The notes: a model not told the origin generated them from the sequence alone. Counted from the stretch's first letter, positions 34,975 to 44,548 are shown. The stretch: DNA of 64,000 bases from Porphyromonadaceae bacterium FC4 (GCA_900120395.1 LT635553.1:1222254-1286253); one strand, 5' to 3'. Numbers and translations are program-made.

Positions 34975-36261
34975 ATGCTAACGACAAAGTATTTGCTAGA
35001 ACATAGTGAGGAGGCGATAAGACGACTGAGCATCAAAAATATTGATGCCCGTGAGTCGATAGATAAAATCATAGAGTATGATAAGATCCGCCGATCCAGT
35101 CAACGCGAACTGGACGATACACTGGCAACACAAAACAGACTGTCGAAAGAGATTGGCGAACTCATGCGATCCGGCAAACGGGACGAGGCGCTAGGCCTAA
35201 GAGACCAAGTAAACAGCTTGAAAGAAAAGGCTAAGGAGCTTGAAGAAGAAAAGAATACGGCCGATCAAAACCTTCAAGAGATACTCGTGCTGCTGCCCAA
35301 CGTACCCTCCGAAACAGTACCCCGTGGAAAGACCGCAGAGGATAATGTCATTGAGCGCAACGGTGGTGTGATCCCTAGCCTTGACCCTGAGAATAAGCTA
35401 CCCCACTGGGAACTTGCAAAATCCTATGACATCATTGACTTTGAGCTCGGTGTGAAGATTACGGGGGCAGGATTCCCGGTCTATAAAGGATATGGCGCAC
35501 GCCTTCAGCGCGCTCTTATCTCCTTTTTCCTAGATAATGCTCGCGAAGCAGGATACCTCGAGATCCAACCCCCTCTGGCGGTGAACGAAGACTCAGGATT
35601 TGGCACCGGCCAGCTTCCGGATAAGGAGGGGCAGATGTACTACATCAATGAGGACAACCTCTATCTCATCCCTACTGCGGAAGTACCTGTCACCAATATA
35701 TTTAGAGATGTCATCGTTGACCCGAACGATTTTCCCATCAAGCTCACTGCTTACTCAGCATGCTTCAGACGCGAAGCAGGCAGCTATGGTAAAGATGTTC
35801 GCGGTCTCAATCGTCTCCACCAGTTCGACAAGGTGGAGATTGTCCGTATCGACTCTCCCGAACACTCCTACCAATCTCTTGATGAGATGGTGGCATACGT
35901 GGAGGGACTCGTACAGAAGCTAGAGCTCCCCTACCGTATTGTTCGTCTCTGCGGTGGCGACATCAGCTTTACCAGCGCTTTGACTTTTGACTTTGAGGTT
36001 TTTTCGGCTGCACAGGAAAGATGGCTGGAGGTCAGCTCAGTATCCAACTTTGAGAGCTTCCAAGCGAACCGCCTAAAGTGCCGATACAAAAAAGACGGCA
36101 AGACTGAGCTCTGCCATACACTCAACGGTAGTGCACTAGCCCTGCCAAGAATAGTGGCGGCACTACTCGAAAACAACCAGACACCGGAAGGAATCGTTAT
36201 CCCGAAGGCACTCCGCCCATATACCGGATTTGACATCATCCCCAACCCCAACACACTATGA
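34975..36261 (+). CDS. serS: Seryl-tRNA synthetase
   Basis: SerRS charges tRNA-Ser in the cytoplasm. The 428-residue protein has the N-terminal tRNA-binding coiled coil (about 30-105, RRSSQRELDDTLATQNRLSK...) and the class II core: motif 2 in SACFRREAGSYGKDVRGLNRLHQFDKVE and motif 3 in LNGSALALPRIVAALLENNQ. TAEVP in the serine site is present. The ATG at 34975 opens the normal N-terminus (MLTTKYLLEHSEEAIRR). An in-frame TTG at 34918 falls inside the predicted promoter and is rejected. The next gene overlaps its stop by 4 nt. Confidence 0.97.
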   Translation: MLTTKYLLEHSEEAIRRLSIKNIDARESIDKIIEYDKIRRSSQRELDDTLATQNRLSKEIGELMRSGKRDEALGLRDQVNSLKEKAKELEEEKNTADQNLQEILVLLPNVPSETVPRGKTAEDNVIERNGGVIPSLDPENKLPHWELAKSYDIIDFELGVKITGAGFPVYKGYGARLQRALISFFLDNAREAGYLEIQPPLAVNEDSGFGTGQLPDKEGQMYYINEDNLYLIPTAEVPVTNIFRDVIVDPNDFPIKLTAYSACFRREAGSYGKDVRGLNRLHQFDKVEIVRIDSPEHSYQSLDEMVAYVEGLVQKLELPYRIVRLCGGDISFTSALTFDFEVFSAAQERWLEVSSVSNFESFQANRLKCRYKKDGKTELCHTLNGSALALPRIVAALLENNQTPEGIVIPKALRPYTGFDIIPNPNTL

Positions 36262-37067
36262 GGAAAGGTCTGTTTGTTTTAGTTATTTTCCTGGTAGGGT
36301 CTGTCGGCGGGTGCCTGCATTTATCGCATGCACAGACCCCTCCTCTAAAAAACTCAAAGAGCCTAGGCAAAACAGAGACCTTGAGCTATGATGTCGACTT
36401 TGCCTGGGGGTTCATCCGAGGAAAGGTGGGCGAGGCTAGGCTAATCAATAAGCCTACATCAAATAAACAATATTTCTCGCAACTGGTCTTTCAGACTCAA
36501 GGGATAGGAGAGCAGTTTTACCCTCTGAGAGATACGCTCGAAACCCTCTACTCACCGGCTAAGCAGATAGTACGGTTTGAGAAGCGAACAAGTGAAAAAA
36601 AGTATTACCTACTCAGTGAGGCCTCTTTCTCCCACAAAGAGAAAGGGGTAACCGTCGCCAAAGTAAAAAAGTGGACCCCTACCGAGATTCGGGAAGATAC
36701 GACACTCTACATAGACAACAGTGAGGGTGTCGTGGTGGATATGCTCTCCACGTTGGCTCTCATTCGAAGCATTGATCCCGAAACATTGAGAATAGGGACG
36801 AGGCACAAGTTTATAGTCCCGGATGGTCAAAACATTGTCTACGCTGACTACGAGCTAAGTGCATACGAGAGCTATAAGCTGGAAAGTGGAGAGGTAATCC
36901 AGACGCTCAAGGTAAACATTAATATTAACGACAAGGCTTTTGAAAACACCAAAAACTCGGTCCAAGTATGGCTCACTAGGGATGAAAACTTGGCGCCTAT
37001 CTTGATCAAGTCGAAGTTGAAGGTGGGCTACGCAGAGTGTAGAATGACCTCGTATCATAGCAACTAA
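36258..37067 (+). CDS. DUF3108-family exported protein
   Basis: A 269-residue exported protein. The N-terminal signal (LFVLVIFLVGSVGGC) offers a lipobox-like Cys near residue 19 but also a signal-peptidase-I-like site at SHAQT, so the anchoring is uncertain. The body is predicted beta-rich and fits DUF3108, with the opening LSYDVDFAWGFIRGKVGEARL and later YADYELSAYESYKL. Family members are thought to sit in the periplasm; no reaction is known. It overlaps serS by 4 nt and is followed after 2 nt by the HD gene. Confidence 0.85.
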   Translation: MRKGLFVLVIFLVGSVGGCLHLSHAQTPPLKNSKSLGKTETLSYDVDFAWGFIRGKVGEARLINKPTSNKQYFSQLVFQTQGIGEQFYPLRDTLETLYSPAKQIVRFEKRTSEKKYYLLSEASFSHKEKGVTVAKVKKWTPTEIREDTTLYIDNSEGVVVDMLSTLALIRSIDPETLRIGTRHKFIVPDGQNIVYADYELSAYESYKLESGEVIQTLKVNININDKAFENTKNSVQVWLTRDENLAPILIKSKLKVGYAECRMTSYHSN

Positions 37068-37069
37068 GC

Positions 37070-37639
37070 GTGGGATCAGACCTAAAAAACCTCTCCACCC
37101 TTCCAAAGGAGATCTATAAGAAATACTATAAGAAAGGGAGTAAGGCGTATGAGATACTTCTCCTGCACAGCAGATGCGTCGCCACTCTGGCGGTAGCAAT
37201 CGCAGATCGACATCCCGAGTGGGAGTTAGACCGAGAGTTCTTATACGAAGCCGCTATGCTGCACGATATCGGGGTCATTTGCACCGATGCCCCAAGTATC
37301 GGATGCACGGGCGACGCCCCCTACATCATGCACGGAGTGCTTGGTGCTGACCTGCTGAGAAAAGAGGGGCTAATGCGCCATGCACTTGTCTGCGAGCGTC
37401 ATACCGGAGTAGGACTCACGCTACAGGAGATCATACAACGCCAGCTTCCCCTACCCGCGAGGGAAATGGTGCCCATATCTCTGGAAGAACAGATCGTATG
37501 CTACGCTGACTGTTTCTATTCCAAAAGTGGTGATCTGATGGAGCAAAAGACAACCGAACGAATACTGCAGGGGTTACGAAAAAGATCTGAGGATGATGCG
37601 GTGAAGTTTTTGGTGTGGCATAAGCTCTTTGGTGAGTAA
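37070..37639 (+). CDS. HD-domain phosphohydrolase-like protein
   Basis: A 189-residue cytoplasmic protein with an HD domain. The first metal His is in LHSRCVATLAVAIAD, the HD pair in AAMLHDIGVICTD, and further candidates are in YIMHGVLGADLLR, ERHTGVGL and YADCFYSK. It starts with GTG at 37070, 2 nt after the DUF3108 stop, so the start is set by context. Such small HD proteins hydrolyse phosphate esters, often of nucleotides; the substrate here is unknown. Confidence 0.88.
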   Translation: MGSDLKNLSTLPKEIYKKYYKKGSKAYEILLLHSRCVATLAVAIADRHPEWELDREFLYEAAMLHDIGVICTDAPSIGCTGDAPYIMHGVLGADLLRKEGLMRHALVCERHTGVGLTLQEIIQRQLPLPAREMVPISLEEQIVCYADCFYSKSGDLMEQKTTERILQGLRKRSEDDAVKFLVWHKLFGE

Positions 37640-37765
37640 CTGAGTAGTCAACACAACACCAGTTTTCGGCTCGTGTCCATTATCATCGGAGGATGAAGAG
37701 AGATCCTTTTTTCTTGGTACATTTACGAATAGAATAAAAATCACTCAAGATAAGATAGACTCATT

Positions 37766-38935
37766 ATGATCATTACACTATCAAGCTCACAACTGCTTGA
37801 CCTACTCCAGGTAGCCAATAGGCTAACAAGTGGTTCCAAACAACACAGTGTAGGCATCACTTACTCTGTACTTTTTGAAGTAAAGGGTGAAAAACTACAG
37901 CTGACCGCAGCAGACGATGACACCAGGCTACTCATGACCATGCCTATCGAGAAGGTAGAGGGAGAGATCCTATCTTTTTGTCTAAGGCCCGATCAGCTCC
38001 TTGAGCCACTCAAGGAAGTCCCTGATCAAAACATCACAATGACCCTGGACTCTACCTCCTCAAACATCAATATAACCTACCAGGGAGGATTCTTCAACTT
38101 CATGTACACCGCCGGAGACAACTTCCCGGTAGCTCACCAACTTGGTGGTCTCAAGTTTGATCTGGATCTGACGGTGGAACAACTTCAGCAAGGAATCGAT
38201 CTCTCTGTTTATGCGGCAAGCACGGACGAGTCTCGACCATTGGTGACAGGTGTACACGTAGATGCTCGACCTGAGCATGTTACTTTTGTTAGCACGGATG
38301 GGTTTTTGCTGGCAATGTGTCGCAATAGCAACATCCGACACGAGATCGGAAGCGGATCTGAAGCAGCAGACAAGTCCGACAGATCAAAAGACACCTTTAC
38401 ACTCTCCAGAAAGATCGTCCAGCTACTAAGAGCCTTGCTCCAGAAGAAAGATGATCAGCAAGTGAAGATCAAGATCTATGACAACATGGGAGAGGTGCTT
38501 TGCGATGGGATTGAGATGCAGTTTAGGCTACTGGATGGTAAGTACCCCAACTACGAGAGCGTCATCCCGCATGAGAATAATAAGGAAATGGTAGCAGATA
38601 GGGAGCAGTTCTTGTCCGCAGTACGCCGTGTTTCTATCTTTGCAAGCGAGGTTCTGGACCTGATCAATCTGCAGATGGCCCCAACGGAGCTAACCATCAC
38701 TGCGAGAGACAATGACTACAGTGCCAACAGTGAGGAAAAAGTTCCGATCTCCTTTAGCTCTAACGAGCCCATGACCATCGGCGTCAAATCCCTTCACCTA
38801 AAGAACGCACTACAGAGCCTACCCAGCCAAAATGTGATGATGAAGCTCGGAGATAGTGCACGCCCCATGCTGATCAAACCTATAGAAATGGAAGATGGTG
38901 TAGAGGCTCTGGCAGCCGTAATGCCCATGATATAA
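37766..38935 (+). CDS. dnaN: DNA polymerase III beta subunit (sliding clamp)
   Basis: The beta clamp encircles DNA and tethers the replicative polymerase. The 389-residue protein has the three-domain pattern with AAVMPM near the C-terminus, and the family start IITLSSSQLLDLLQVANR. It is slightly longer than the common 366-375 residues, with a polar insertion near 195-210 (GSGSEAADKSDRSKD). The gap before it (126 nt) has a near-consensus TACATTTA at 37718. It is the first gene of the dnaN-exonuclease-coaBC-DUF4835-recN-rlmB run, conserved in Bacteroidales. It is not next to dnaA here. Confidence 0.96.
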   Translation: MIITLSSSQLLDLLQVANRLTSGSKQHSVGITYSVLFEVKGEKLQLTAADDDTRLLMTMPIEKVEGEILSFCLRPDQLLEPLKEVPDQNITMTLDSTSSNINITYQGGFFNFMYTAGDNFPVAHQLGGLKFDLDLTVEQLQQGIDLSVYAASTDESRPLVTGVHVDARPEHVTFVSTDGFLLAMCRNSNIRHEIGSGSEAADKSDRSKDTFTLSRKIVQLLRALLQKKDDQQVKIKIYDNMGEVLCDGIEMQFRLLDGKYPNYESVIPHENNKEMVADREQFLSAVRRVSIFASEVLDLINLQMAPTELTITARDNDYSANSEEKVPISFSSNEPMTIGVKSLHLKNALQSLPSQNVMMKLGDSARPMLIKPIEMEDGVEALAAVMPMI

Positions 38936-38950
38936 GAGCGAAACCGGACT

Positions 38951-39736
38951 ATGCCTAGGCAACTCAATCTAGAAAGACCCGTCGTTTTCTTTGACCTGGA
39001 AACGACGGGGGTTAATCCCACGAAGGATAAAATCGTGGAAATATCCATGTTGAAGGTACACCCTGACGGAAGCGAGGAAACTTTTCACTCTCTGGTGAAC
39101 CCAATGTGTCCTATTCCTGAGAGTTCAACTGCTATACATGGTATCTCTGACGAAGATGTGGCGAATGCTCCTACATTTGCAGACATTGCTCTAAAAATTG
39201 CAGGATTTATTGAAAATTCTGACCTTGGGGGGTATAACTGCCTTAGGTTTGATGTGCCACTACTAGCAGAGTCATTTTTAGAGGTAGATGTCCCTATTGA
39301 TCTTCGGAGTCGAAAGATCGTAGATGTCCAGGTTATTTTTCACAAAAAAGAGCAACGAACCTTGTCTGCTGCCTACTCATTTTATTGCGACAAGGTACTG
39401 GAGGATGCACATACTGCGACGGCTGACACTAGAGCTACCTATGAAGTGCTCCTGGGCCAACTGGAAAGGTATGATGACCTTCCCACCAGTATTGATGGAC
39501 TGGATGAATATACACACTTCAAAAAGACGGTCGACTTTGCAGGGCGCTTTGTCTATGACGAGGATGAGAATGTGATTTTCAACTTTGGCAAATACAAGGG
39601 AAAGTCTGTAGAGGATGTCCTAAGCAGAGACCCAAACTACTATCACTGGATGATGGACAGCGACTTCCCTAGAGATACTAAGTATCAATTACAAAAAATC
39701 AAAATTCGGCTAGAAGGGAATGCTATTAAAGGGTAA
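38951..39736 (+). CDS. 3'-5' exonuclease, DnaQ/epsilon-like
   Basis: A 261-residue DEDDh exonuclease. The ExoI motif is VVFFDLETTGVNP, ExoII is NCLRFDVPLLAE and ExoIII is DAHTATADTRATYEVL, giving the four acidic residues and the His. After the nuclease domain (about 1-180) comes a short C-terminal module with FNFGKYKGKSVEDVL and YYHWMMDSDFP, seen in ExoX-like proteins of Bacteroidota. It lies 15 nt after dnaN and overlaps coaBC by 17 nt, so it probably proofreads or assists replication, but ExoX-like repair is also possible. Confidence 0.92.
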   Translation: MPRQLNLERPVVFFDLETTGVNPTKDKIVEISMLKVHPDGSEETFHSLVNPMCPIPESSTAIHGISDEDVANAPTFADIALKIAGFIENSDLGGYNCLRFDVPLLAESFLEVDVPIDLRSRKIVDVQVIFHKKEQRTLSAAYSFYCDKVLEDAHTATADTRATYEVLLGQLERYDDLPTSIDGLDEYTHFKKTVDFAGRFVYDEDENVIFNFGKYKGKSVEDVLSRDPNYYHWMMDSDFPRDTKYQLQKIKIRLEGNAIKG

Positions 39737-40922
39737 GCATATAGTACTCGGCATCACAGGAAGCATCGCTGCATACAAAAGCGCAGTACTCGTTCGCCTA
39801 CTTGTCAAAGAGGGAGCTAAGGTGCAGGTGGTGATGACTCCTTCTGCACTAGAGTTTATAACACCATTGACTTTGTCTACTTTGAGCGGCAATCCAGTGG
39901 TATGGGACTTTTTTGAGAAGCGCACCGGGTCTTGGCACAGTCATGTAGACCTCGGTCGGTGGGCGGACCTAATGTTGATAGCTCCTGCTACAGCAGCTAC
40001 CCTAGGGAAGATGACTTCTGGAGTTGCTGACAACCTTTTGATAACTACATATCTGTCTTGTACAGCACCTGTTATGGTCGCCCCTGCCATGGACTTAGAT
40101 ATGTTTGCTCACCCATCTACTCAGCATTCTCTGATGCTTCTTCAGAAATGGGGGGTCAAGGTGGTTGAGCCTGAGTCCGGGGAGCTAGCCAGTCACTTGG
40201 TTGGTAAAGGACGTATGGCAGAGCCCGAACATATTCTCGATGCCATCATTGCTCACTTTACATCTGTACAGACACTCTCAGGCACACGTATTCTACTCAC
40301 TTCCGGTCCTACGTACGAAAACATAGACCCCGTACGCTTTATTGGCAACTACTCCTCCGGAAAAATGGGGAAAGCCCTTGCAGAAGAATCATCTCAGCGC
40401 GGTGCTACAGTTGAGTTTGTCACAGGTCCCACTTCGATACTGCCAGACATTCCACACATCCACCAGGTACAGAGTGCCCGGCAGATGCTTGATGCCTGTG
40501 AAAGCATTGCGCCTGACTATGATGTGGCGATATTTTGTGCGGCAGTTGCTGATTACCGTATCAAAAACACTGCAGAGGACAAACTGAAGCGCGAAAAATC
40601 TCCCGAACTCACACTTCAGTTAGTAGCCAACCCAGACATTGCGAGAACACTAGGAAAACAAAAAAAAGCACACCAGATACATATCGGGTTTGCTCTTGAG
40701 GTTAATTATGATGAGTCCGCAGCAATGGATAAGCTACATCGGAAGAACTTTGACTTGATCGTTGTCAATGCATTGGAAGATAAAGGGGCTGGTTTTGGTA
40801 CAGACTCAAATAAGGTCCGGCTTCTTGATGCGAATGGGCTAGTCCAAGAGTTTCCCCTACAATCAAAGCAAGAAGTTGCTCAAGCAATACTAGACTGGGT
40901 CGAGGTCAATCATCGTCAATAG
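39720..40922 (+). CDS. coaBC: Bifunctional phosphopantothenoylcysteine decarboxylase/synthase
   Basis: CoaBC makes 4'-phosphopantetheine in coenzyme A synthesis. The N-terminal flavin-dependent decarboxylase (about 1-180) shows GITGSIAAYKSAVL, the His in HSHVDLGRWADL and PAMDLDMFAHPST. The flap motif reads ELASHLVGKGRMAEP, with Ser at the position of the E. coli catalytic Cys, as in some other bacteria. The C-terminal synthase (about 185-400) has TSGPTYENIDPVRFIGNYSSGKMG and KKAHQIHIGFALE. At 400 residues the length is normal. It overlaps the exonuclease gene by 17 nt and is followed by the DUF4835 gene after 1 nt. Confidence 0.95.
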   Translation: MLLKGKHIVLGITGSIAAYKSAVLVRLLVKEGAKVQVVMTPSALEFITPLTLSTLSGNPVVWDFFEKRTGSWHSHVDLGRWADLMLIAPATAATLGKMTSGVADNLLITTYLSCTAPVMVAPAMDLDMFAHPSTQHSLMLLQKWGVKVVEPESGELASHLVGKGRMAEPEHILDAIIAHFTSVQTLSGTRILLTSGPTYENIDPVRFIGNYSSGKMGKALAEESSQRGATVEFVTGPTSILPDIPHIHQVQSARQMLDACESIAPDYDVAIFCAAVADYRIKNTAEDKLKREKSPELTLQLVANPDIARTLGKQKKAHQIHIGFALEVNYDESAAMDKLHRKNFDLIVVNALEDKGAGFGTDSNKVRLLDANGLVQEFPLQSKQEVAQAILDWVEVNHRQ

Positions 40923-40923
40923 T

Positions 40924-41814
40924 ATGCGGGCTACTTGGCTATTGGTATTTTTGGCTCTGATCGGTAGTTCTTCAAGCCTCTTAGCTCAACAGTGGATCAA
41001 CCCCATTGTGGAGATTCACACAGATGCGGTCTCCGACCAAGATGCGGAGCGGTTATCCGGCTTAGCTAGTCAGGTCACTAACTACCTTCGCTCCTATCAA
41101 GCTACAGATCCATCCATTACACTCGTACCCATAGTTCCAATTAACTATAAGGTAGACCTAACAATCACGGAGAGCATCGGGACAGACTACTTATCAGACC
41201 TGCGTATTTCTGTTTTTCGCCCAATATTTGAAAAGGACACCGAATCTTTGATCCTTATTGCTTCGGAGTCCGGTGTCCCGATCAGCTACAAGCCTTCTCA
41301 AATATATATGTCTAGTGACCTAGGATCCATACAGGATCCATTTTATGCTCGGTTGCACTACTACACGGGGATGGCTCTAGCACTCTACTACGACTCCATG
41401 GACACTTATGGAGGAGATCCATTTTGGAAGGCGCTCCAAAAGCTTCAAGCAGAATATGAGCCAGCTTGGCAAACTAATACAAGGACTACCCTTCCATCAC
41501 TGAGCCCCCGGTCTATTTTACCGGAGGTGTTTACTCAGTGGGGGGATCACTTTCGAGATCTATGGTTTATGTACCACCTAGAAGCACTGGATGCGGAAGG
41601 TGACCCCAAGCGCCATATAAATCTCACATTCATCCTCAGTGAGTTGGCAAAACTCAATTCCGAGAACCATCTTCATACCCTTTTTCAACTGCTGCGCGAT
41701 ACAAAAACAACGGAGGTAGCCAACCTCTATCATGCGATGCCTCGATCGGACCAAGCAAAAGCTCAGCCCTACGTTCTACAATTATTTCCCTCCGTATCAC
41801 CTACGTCTCTATGA
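40924..41814 (+). CDS. DUF4835-family exported protein
   Basis: A 296-residue exported protein. The signal peptide LLVFLALIGSSSSLLAQQ has a signal-peptidase-I-like cut after LLAQ. The rest fits DUF4835, with YKVDLTITESIGTDYLSDLRISVFRP, LHYYTGMALALYYDSMDTYGGDP and LPEVFTQWGDHFRDLWFMYH. The family always appears between coaBC and recN in Bacteroidetes. Its function is unknown; it probably works in the periplasm or outer membrane. It overlaps recN by 4 nt. Confidence 0.9.
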   Translation: MRATWLLVFLALIGSSSSLLAQQWINPIVEIHTDAVSDQDAERLSGLASQVTNYLRSYQATDPSITLVPIVPINYKVDLTITESIGTDYLSDLRISVFRPIFEKDTESLILIASESGVPISYKPSQIYMSSDLGSIQDPFYARLHYYTGMALALYYDSMDTYGGDPFWKALQKLQAEYEPAWQTNTRTTLPSLSPRSILPEVFTQWGDHFRDLWFMYHLEALDAEGDPKRHINLTFILSELAKLNSENHLHTLFQLLRDTKTTEVANLYHAMPRSDQAKAQPYVLQLFPSVSPTSL

Positions 41815-43484
41815 TTCGCCATCTTTACATCAAAGACTTCATTCTTATCCGGGAGCTATCCATCGATCTGCAACCAGGCTTCACAGCCATCACCGGAGAG
41901 ACAGGAGCGGGAAAGTCCATTTTGATAGGTGCAATTGGTCTAATACTTGGCGCTCGTGCCGACTCAAAGACGGTACGACAAGGGGCTAATAAAGCCATTA
42001 TTGAGGCCGAATGCAGTATCCAAAACCTCCCGGATGTTCGTGCTTTTTTTGAGAAAAATGACCTGGACTATTCGGATATTAGCATCTTACGTCGAGAGCT
42101 TACTCCTAATGGTAGTAGAGCGTTCATCAACGACACACCGGTCACGACCTCGCTACTCAGGCAGATCGGAGAGTACCTGGTGGATATTCACTCACAGCAT
42201 CACAATATGCTGATCGGGAACCCCACTTTTCAGTTATCGGTGCTGGATACACTTGCGGATAACCACGTATTGCTGGATACCTATCGTTCTGCTTACCATG
42301 AGTATCACCAAACTCAAAAAGCTCTCAAAGAAGAGAAAAGTCTGATTGAAGCTCAAAGAAAAGAAGAAGACTATATACGCTTTCAGTACAACCAGCTGGA
42401 GGAAGCAAAACTCGTAGAAGGTGAACTACAAGAAGTAGAATCTCAGCTAAACGCTGCCCAGCATACTCAAGGTATCATAGAGGCACTCTCGGCTCTTGTT
42501 TCCTTAGACGAAAACTATAGTGATTCCCCCAGTATTGCTGAGCAAATCTCCGCTGTGACCAAGCAGCTTCTTCGCGAGTCGTCTCATCATCCAAAAGTAT
42601 CCGAGCTCTCAGAGCGGCTTACCTCCCTCCAAATAGAGCTTTCTGACCTAATCGGTGAGGCAGATACGCTCAGGGACAACATTGATCTCGATCCTTCCGA
42701 AAAGACTAGGCTGGAAGAAAGAATGGATCTTCTCCAGTCGCTTATGTATAAGCACAATGTTCAGACAGATACTGAGCTTATCCAAGTCCGTGATGAGTAT
42801 CGATCCAAGCTAGATCGTCTTTCTCTCACCGATGAGCACATCGAACACCTACAAGCCGAGGTGGATCGTTTGCACGAAAAAGCCAAGGGTCTTGCAAAAA
42901 AGTTACATGACAGCAGAGCCAAAGCAAGTAAAGACTTACTTCCCGATCTGCATGAGCTCATGAAAGAACTGGCCATCGCCGGGGCGACCTTTGATGTTGA
43001 TATACGCCCTACAGCCACACTTACACCTACCGGCATGGATGAGGTAAGCTTTATGCTTGCTACAAACAAAAACACTCACCTTCAGCCTATTCATGAGATT
43101 GCATCCGGAGGAGAAGTGTCCAGATTCATGCTTGCGCTCAAGACCATCATCGCAAAAAAAGCTGTACTGCCCACAGTCATTTTTGATGAGATTGATACCG
43201 GAGTCAGTGGTGAGGTCGCCGACCGACTAGGTCGAGTCATGTACCGTCTGAGTCAAAACCTACAGGTCCTCTCCATCACCCATCTACCGCAGATAGCGGC
43301 TCTAGCGGACCACCAGCTGGTCGTCCAGAAAACAGAAGAAGACAATGGTTTTTGGACCGAAATCACACCGGTAAAAGGCAATGAACGAGTGAAGCAACTC
43401 GCCTCTATGCTTTCCGGCACAGAGCTGACCAGTGCTGCCATGGATAATGCTCGTGAACTACTGAAAAGGAATAAAAAGAAGTAA
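41811..43484 (+). CDS. recN: DNA repair protein RecN
   Basis: RecN is an SMC-like ATPase acting in double-strand-break repair. The 557-residue protein has the N-terminal Walker A GETGAGKSILIGAIGLILGARADS, a central region rich in coiled coil (about 155-370) and the C-terminal head with the signature EIASGGEVSRFMLALK, Walker B VIFDEIDTG and VLSITHLPQIAALADHQLVV. It overlaps the DUF4835 gene by 4 nt, and rlmB starts 1 nt after its stop. Confidence 0.96.
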   Translation: MIRHLYIKDFILIRELSIDLQPGFTAITGETGAGKSILIGAIGLILGARADSKTVRQGANKAIIEAECSIQNLPDVRAFFEKNDLDYSDISILRRELTPNGSRAFINDTPVTTSLLRQIGEYLVDIHSQHHNMLIGNPTFQLSVLDTLADNHVLLDTYRSAYHEYHQTQKALKEEKSLIEAQRKEEDYIRFQYNQLEEAKLVEGELQEVESQLNAAQHTQGIIEALSALVSLDENYSDSPSIAEQISAVTKQLLRESSHHPKVSELSERLTSLQIELSDLIGEADTLRDNIDLDPSEKTRLEERMDLLQSLMYKHNVQTDTELIQVRDEYRSKLDRLSLTDEHIEHLQAEVDRLHEKAKGLAKKLHDSRAKASKDLLPDLHELMKELAIAGATFDVDIRPTATLTPTGMDEVSFMLATNKNTHLQPIHEIASGGEVSRFMLALKTIIAKKAVLPTVIFDEIDTGVSGEVADRLGRVMYRLSQNLQVLSITHLPQIAALADHQLVVQKTEEDNGFWTEITPVKGNERVKQLASMLSGTELTSAAMDNARELLKRNKKK

Positions 43485-43485
43485 T

Positions 43486-44229
43486 ATGAAAGATAACCAG
43501 ATGATCTTTGGGATCCGGGCCGTTCGCGAAGCCATTGAAGCCGGACAAGAGCTAGATCAGATCTATGTCAAGCGAGAAACAAATAGTGCGCAGATGTCTG
43601 AGCTTATCCAGGCTATAGGCAATCGACGTATCCCTCTTAGGAAAGTACCGGTGGGCAAGCTCAACCGCTTGACACGTAAAAACCACCAAGGCGTGATCGC
43701 CATAAAAGCGGTAACGACCTACTACTCACTCGAGGAGATAATCCCATTTTTATACGATAAGGGGCGCAATCCCTTCATTGTGATACTCGATGGCATCACT
43801 GATGTCCGAAACTTTGGTGCTATTGCCCGGACCTGTGAGTGTGCAGGCGTAGACGCTGTCGTTGTATTCGAACAACGCTCAGTGAGTGTCACAGCGGATG
43901 CCCTAAAAACCTCTGCTGGAGCGCTATCCAGACTCCCGGTATGTCGCGAGCATTCTCTAGAGGAGGCTCTGAGGTTCCTAAAAGACTCAGGTGTTAGGCT
44001 CATAGGTGCTACAGAGAAGTCATCGGATCTCATGAGCACAGTGAGCTTTCAGGGTCCGATCGCCATCATCATGGGAGCAGAAGATCGGGGACTATCAGAC
44101 ATATCACTCAAGGAATGCGACCAATTGGTACGGATCCCGCTTTATGGAGAGATCGGCTCACTCAACGTCTCAGTTGCTGCAGGCATTCTCTTATACGAAG
44201 CTGTTAGAAATCAGGGCTCACGCATTTGA
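43486..44229 (+). CDS. rlmB: TrmH/SpoU-family RNA 2'-O-methyltransferase (RlmB type)
   Basis: The enzyme methylates a ribose 2'-OH in RNA, for RlmB G2251 of 23S rRNA. The 247-residue protein has an N-terminal substrate-binding domain (IFGIRAVREAIEAGQELDQIYV) and the C-terminal knotted SpoU domain with DGITDVRNFGAIARTCECAGVDAVV, IIMGAEDRGLS and the final IPLYGEIGSLNVSVAAGILLYEAVR. The last six codons (NQGSRI) and the stop lie in a sequence that recurs at 22233 and, inverted, at 44637, so the natural C-terminus was probably replaced by repeat DNA without harm to the domain. Confidence 0.94.
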   Translation: MKDNQMIFGIRAVREAIEAGQELDQIYVKRETNSAQMSELIQAIGNRRIPLRKVPVGKLNRLTRKNHQGVIAIKAVTTYYSLEEIIPFLYDKGRNPFIVILDGITDVRNFGAIARTCECAGVDAVVVFEQRSVSVTADALKTSAGALSRLPVCREHSLEEALRFLKDSGVRLIGATEKSSDLMSTVSFQGPIAIIMGAEDRGLSDISLKECDQLVRIPLYGEIGSLNVSVAAGILLYEAVRNQGSRI

Positions 44230-44270
44230 AGTTTGGAGATAATTGGTGGTGATGATGTAGGTGGGGGCTG
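44211..44270 (-). repeat. Repeated coding-end remnant, left arm
   Basis: It starts TCAGGGCTCACGCATTTGAA and matches 22233-22290 with scattered changes. It is also an inverted partner of 44549-44637. It includes the 3' end of rlmB. On the minus strand it corresponds to the degenerate PTDIITPDYL end seen at 22233. Confidence 0.75.
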
Positions 44271-44399
44271 AGCATTATGACTTTACGGAGGAGGAGCCGG
44301 ACTTTATCATCAATTACGACATCAAGTAGCGCATGGAGAACGAACTAAGGAAGACGACAAGGCATCAAGTCCCCCTATTTTTGCCGATCGGGGAGGGGT
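44271..44399. other. Gene-free stretch with a possible coding scrap
   Basis: In one plus-strand frame this starts AEHYDFTEEEPDFIINYDIK and then meets a stop at 44328-44330. Acidic EPDFIINYDIK-like text looks like protein, and I suspect a broken gene end, but I cannot name the family. Nothing else is seen before brick copy 6. Confidence 0.35.
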
Positions 44400-44499
44400 G
44401 AAAAATTTTGACGGATAGAAGGGAAATGTTTCCAGTAGGAAAGAAAATGATATGACGGATAGTAGCAATCTGTTTCCAGTAGGAAACTTTTTCAGTACA
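44400..44499 (+). repeat. Modular 22-nt brick repeat, copy 6
   Basis: Exact 22-nt register: A at 44407-44428 (TTTGACGGATAGAAGGG), B at 44429-44450, A at 44451-44472 (TATGACGGATAGTAGC), B core at 44473-44487, then TTTTTCAGTACA as the right terminal repeat. The left TGTACTG end is missing. The copy is flanked on both sides by inverted pieces of the repeated coding-end remnant. Confidence 0.92.
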
Positions 44500-44548
44500 T
44501 TTCATCTTTCTTGTAAGGTTTGAAGAAAAAGAAGAAAAGAGCCCTCGC

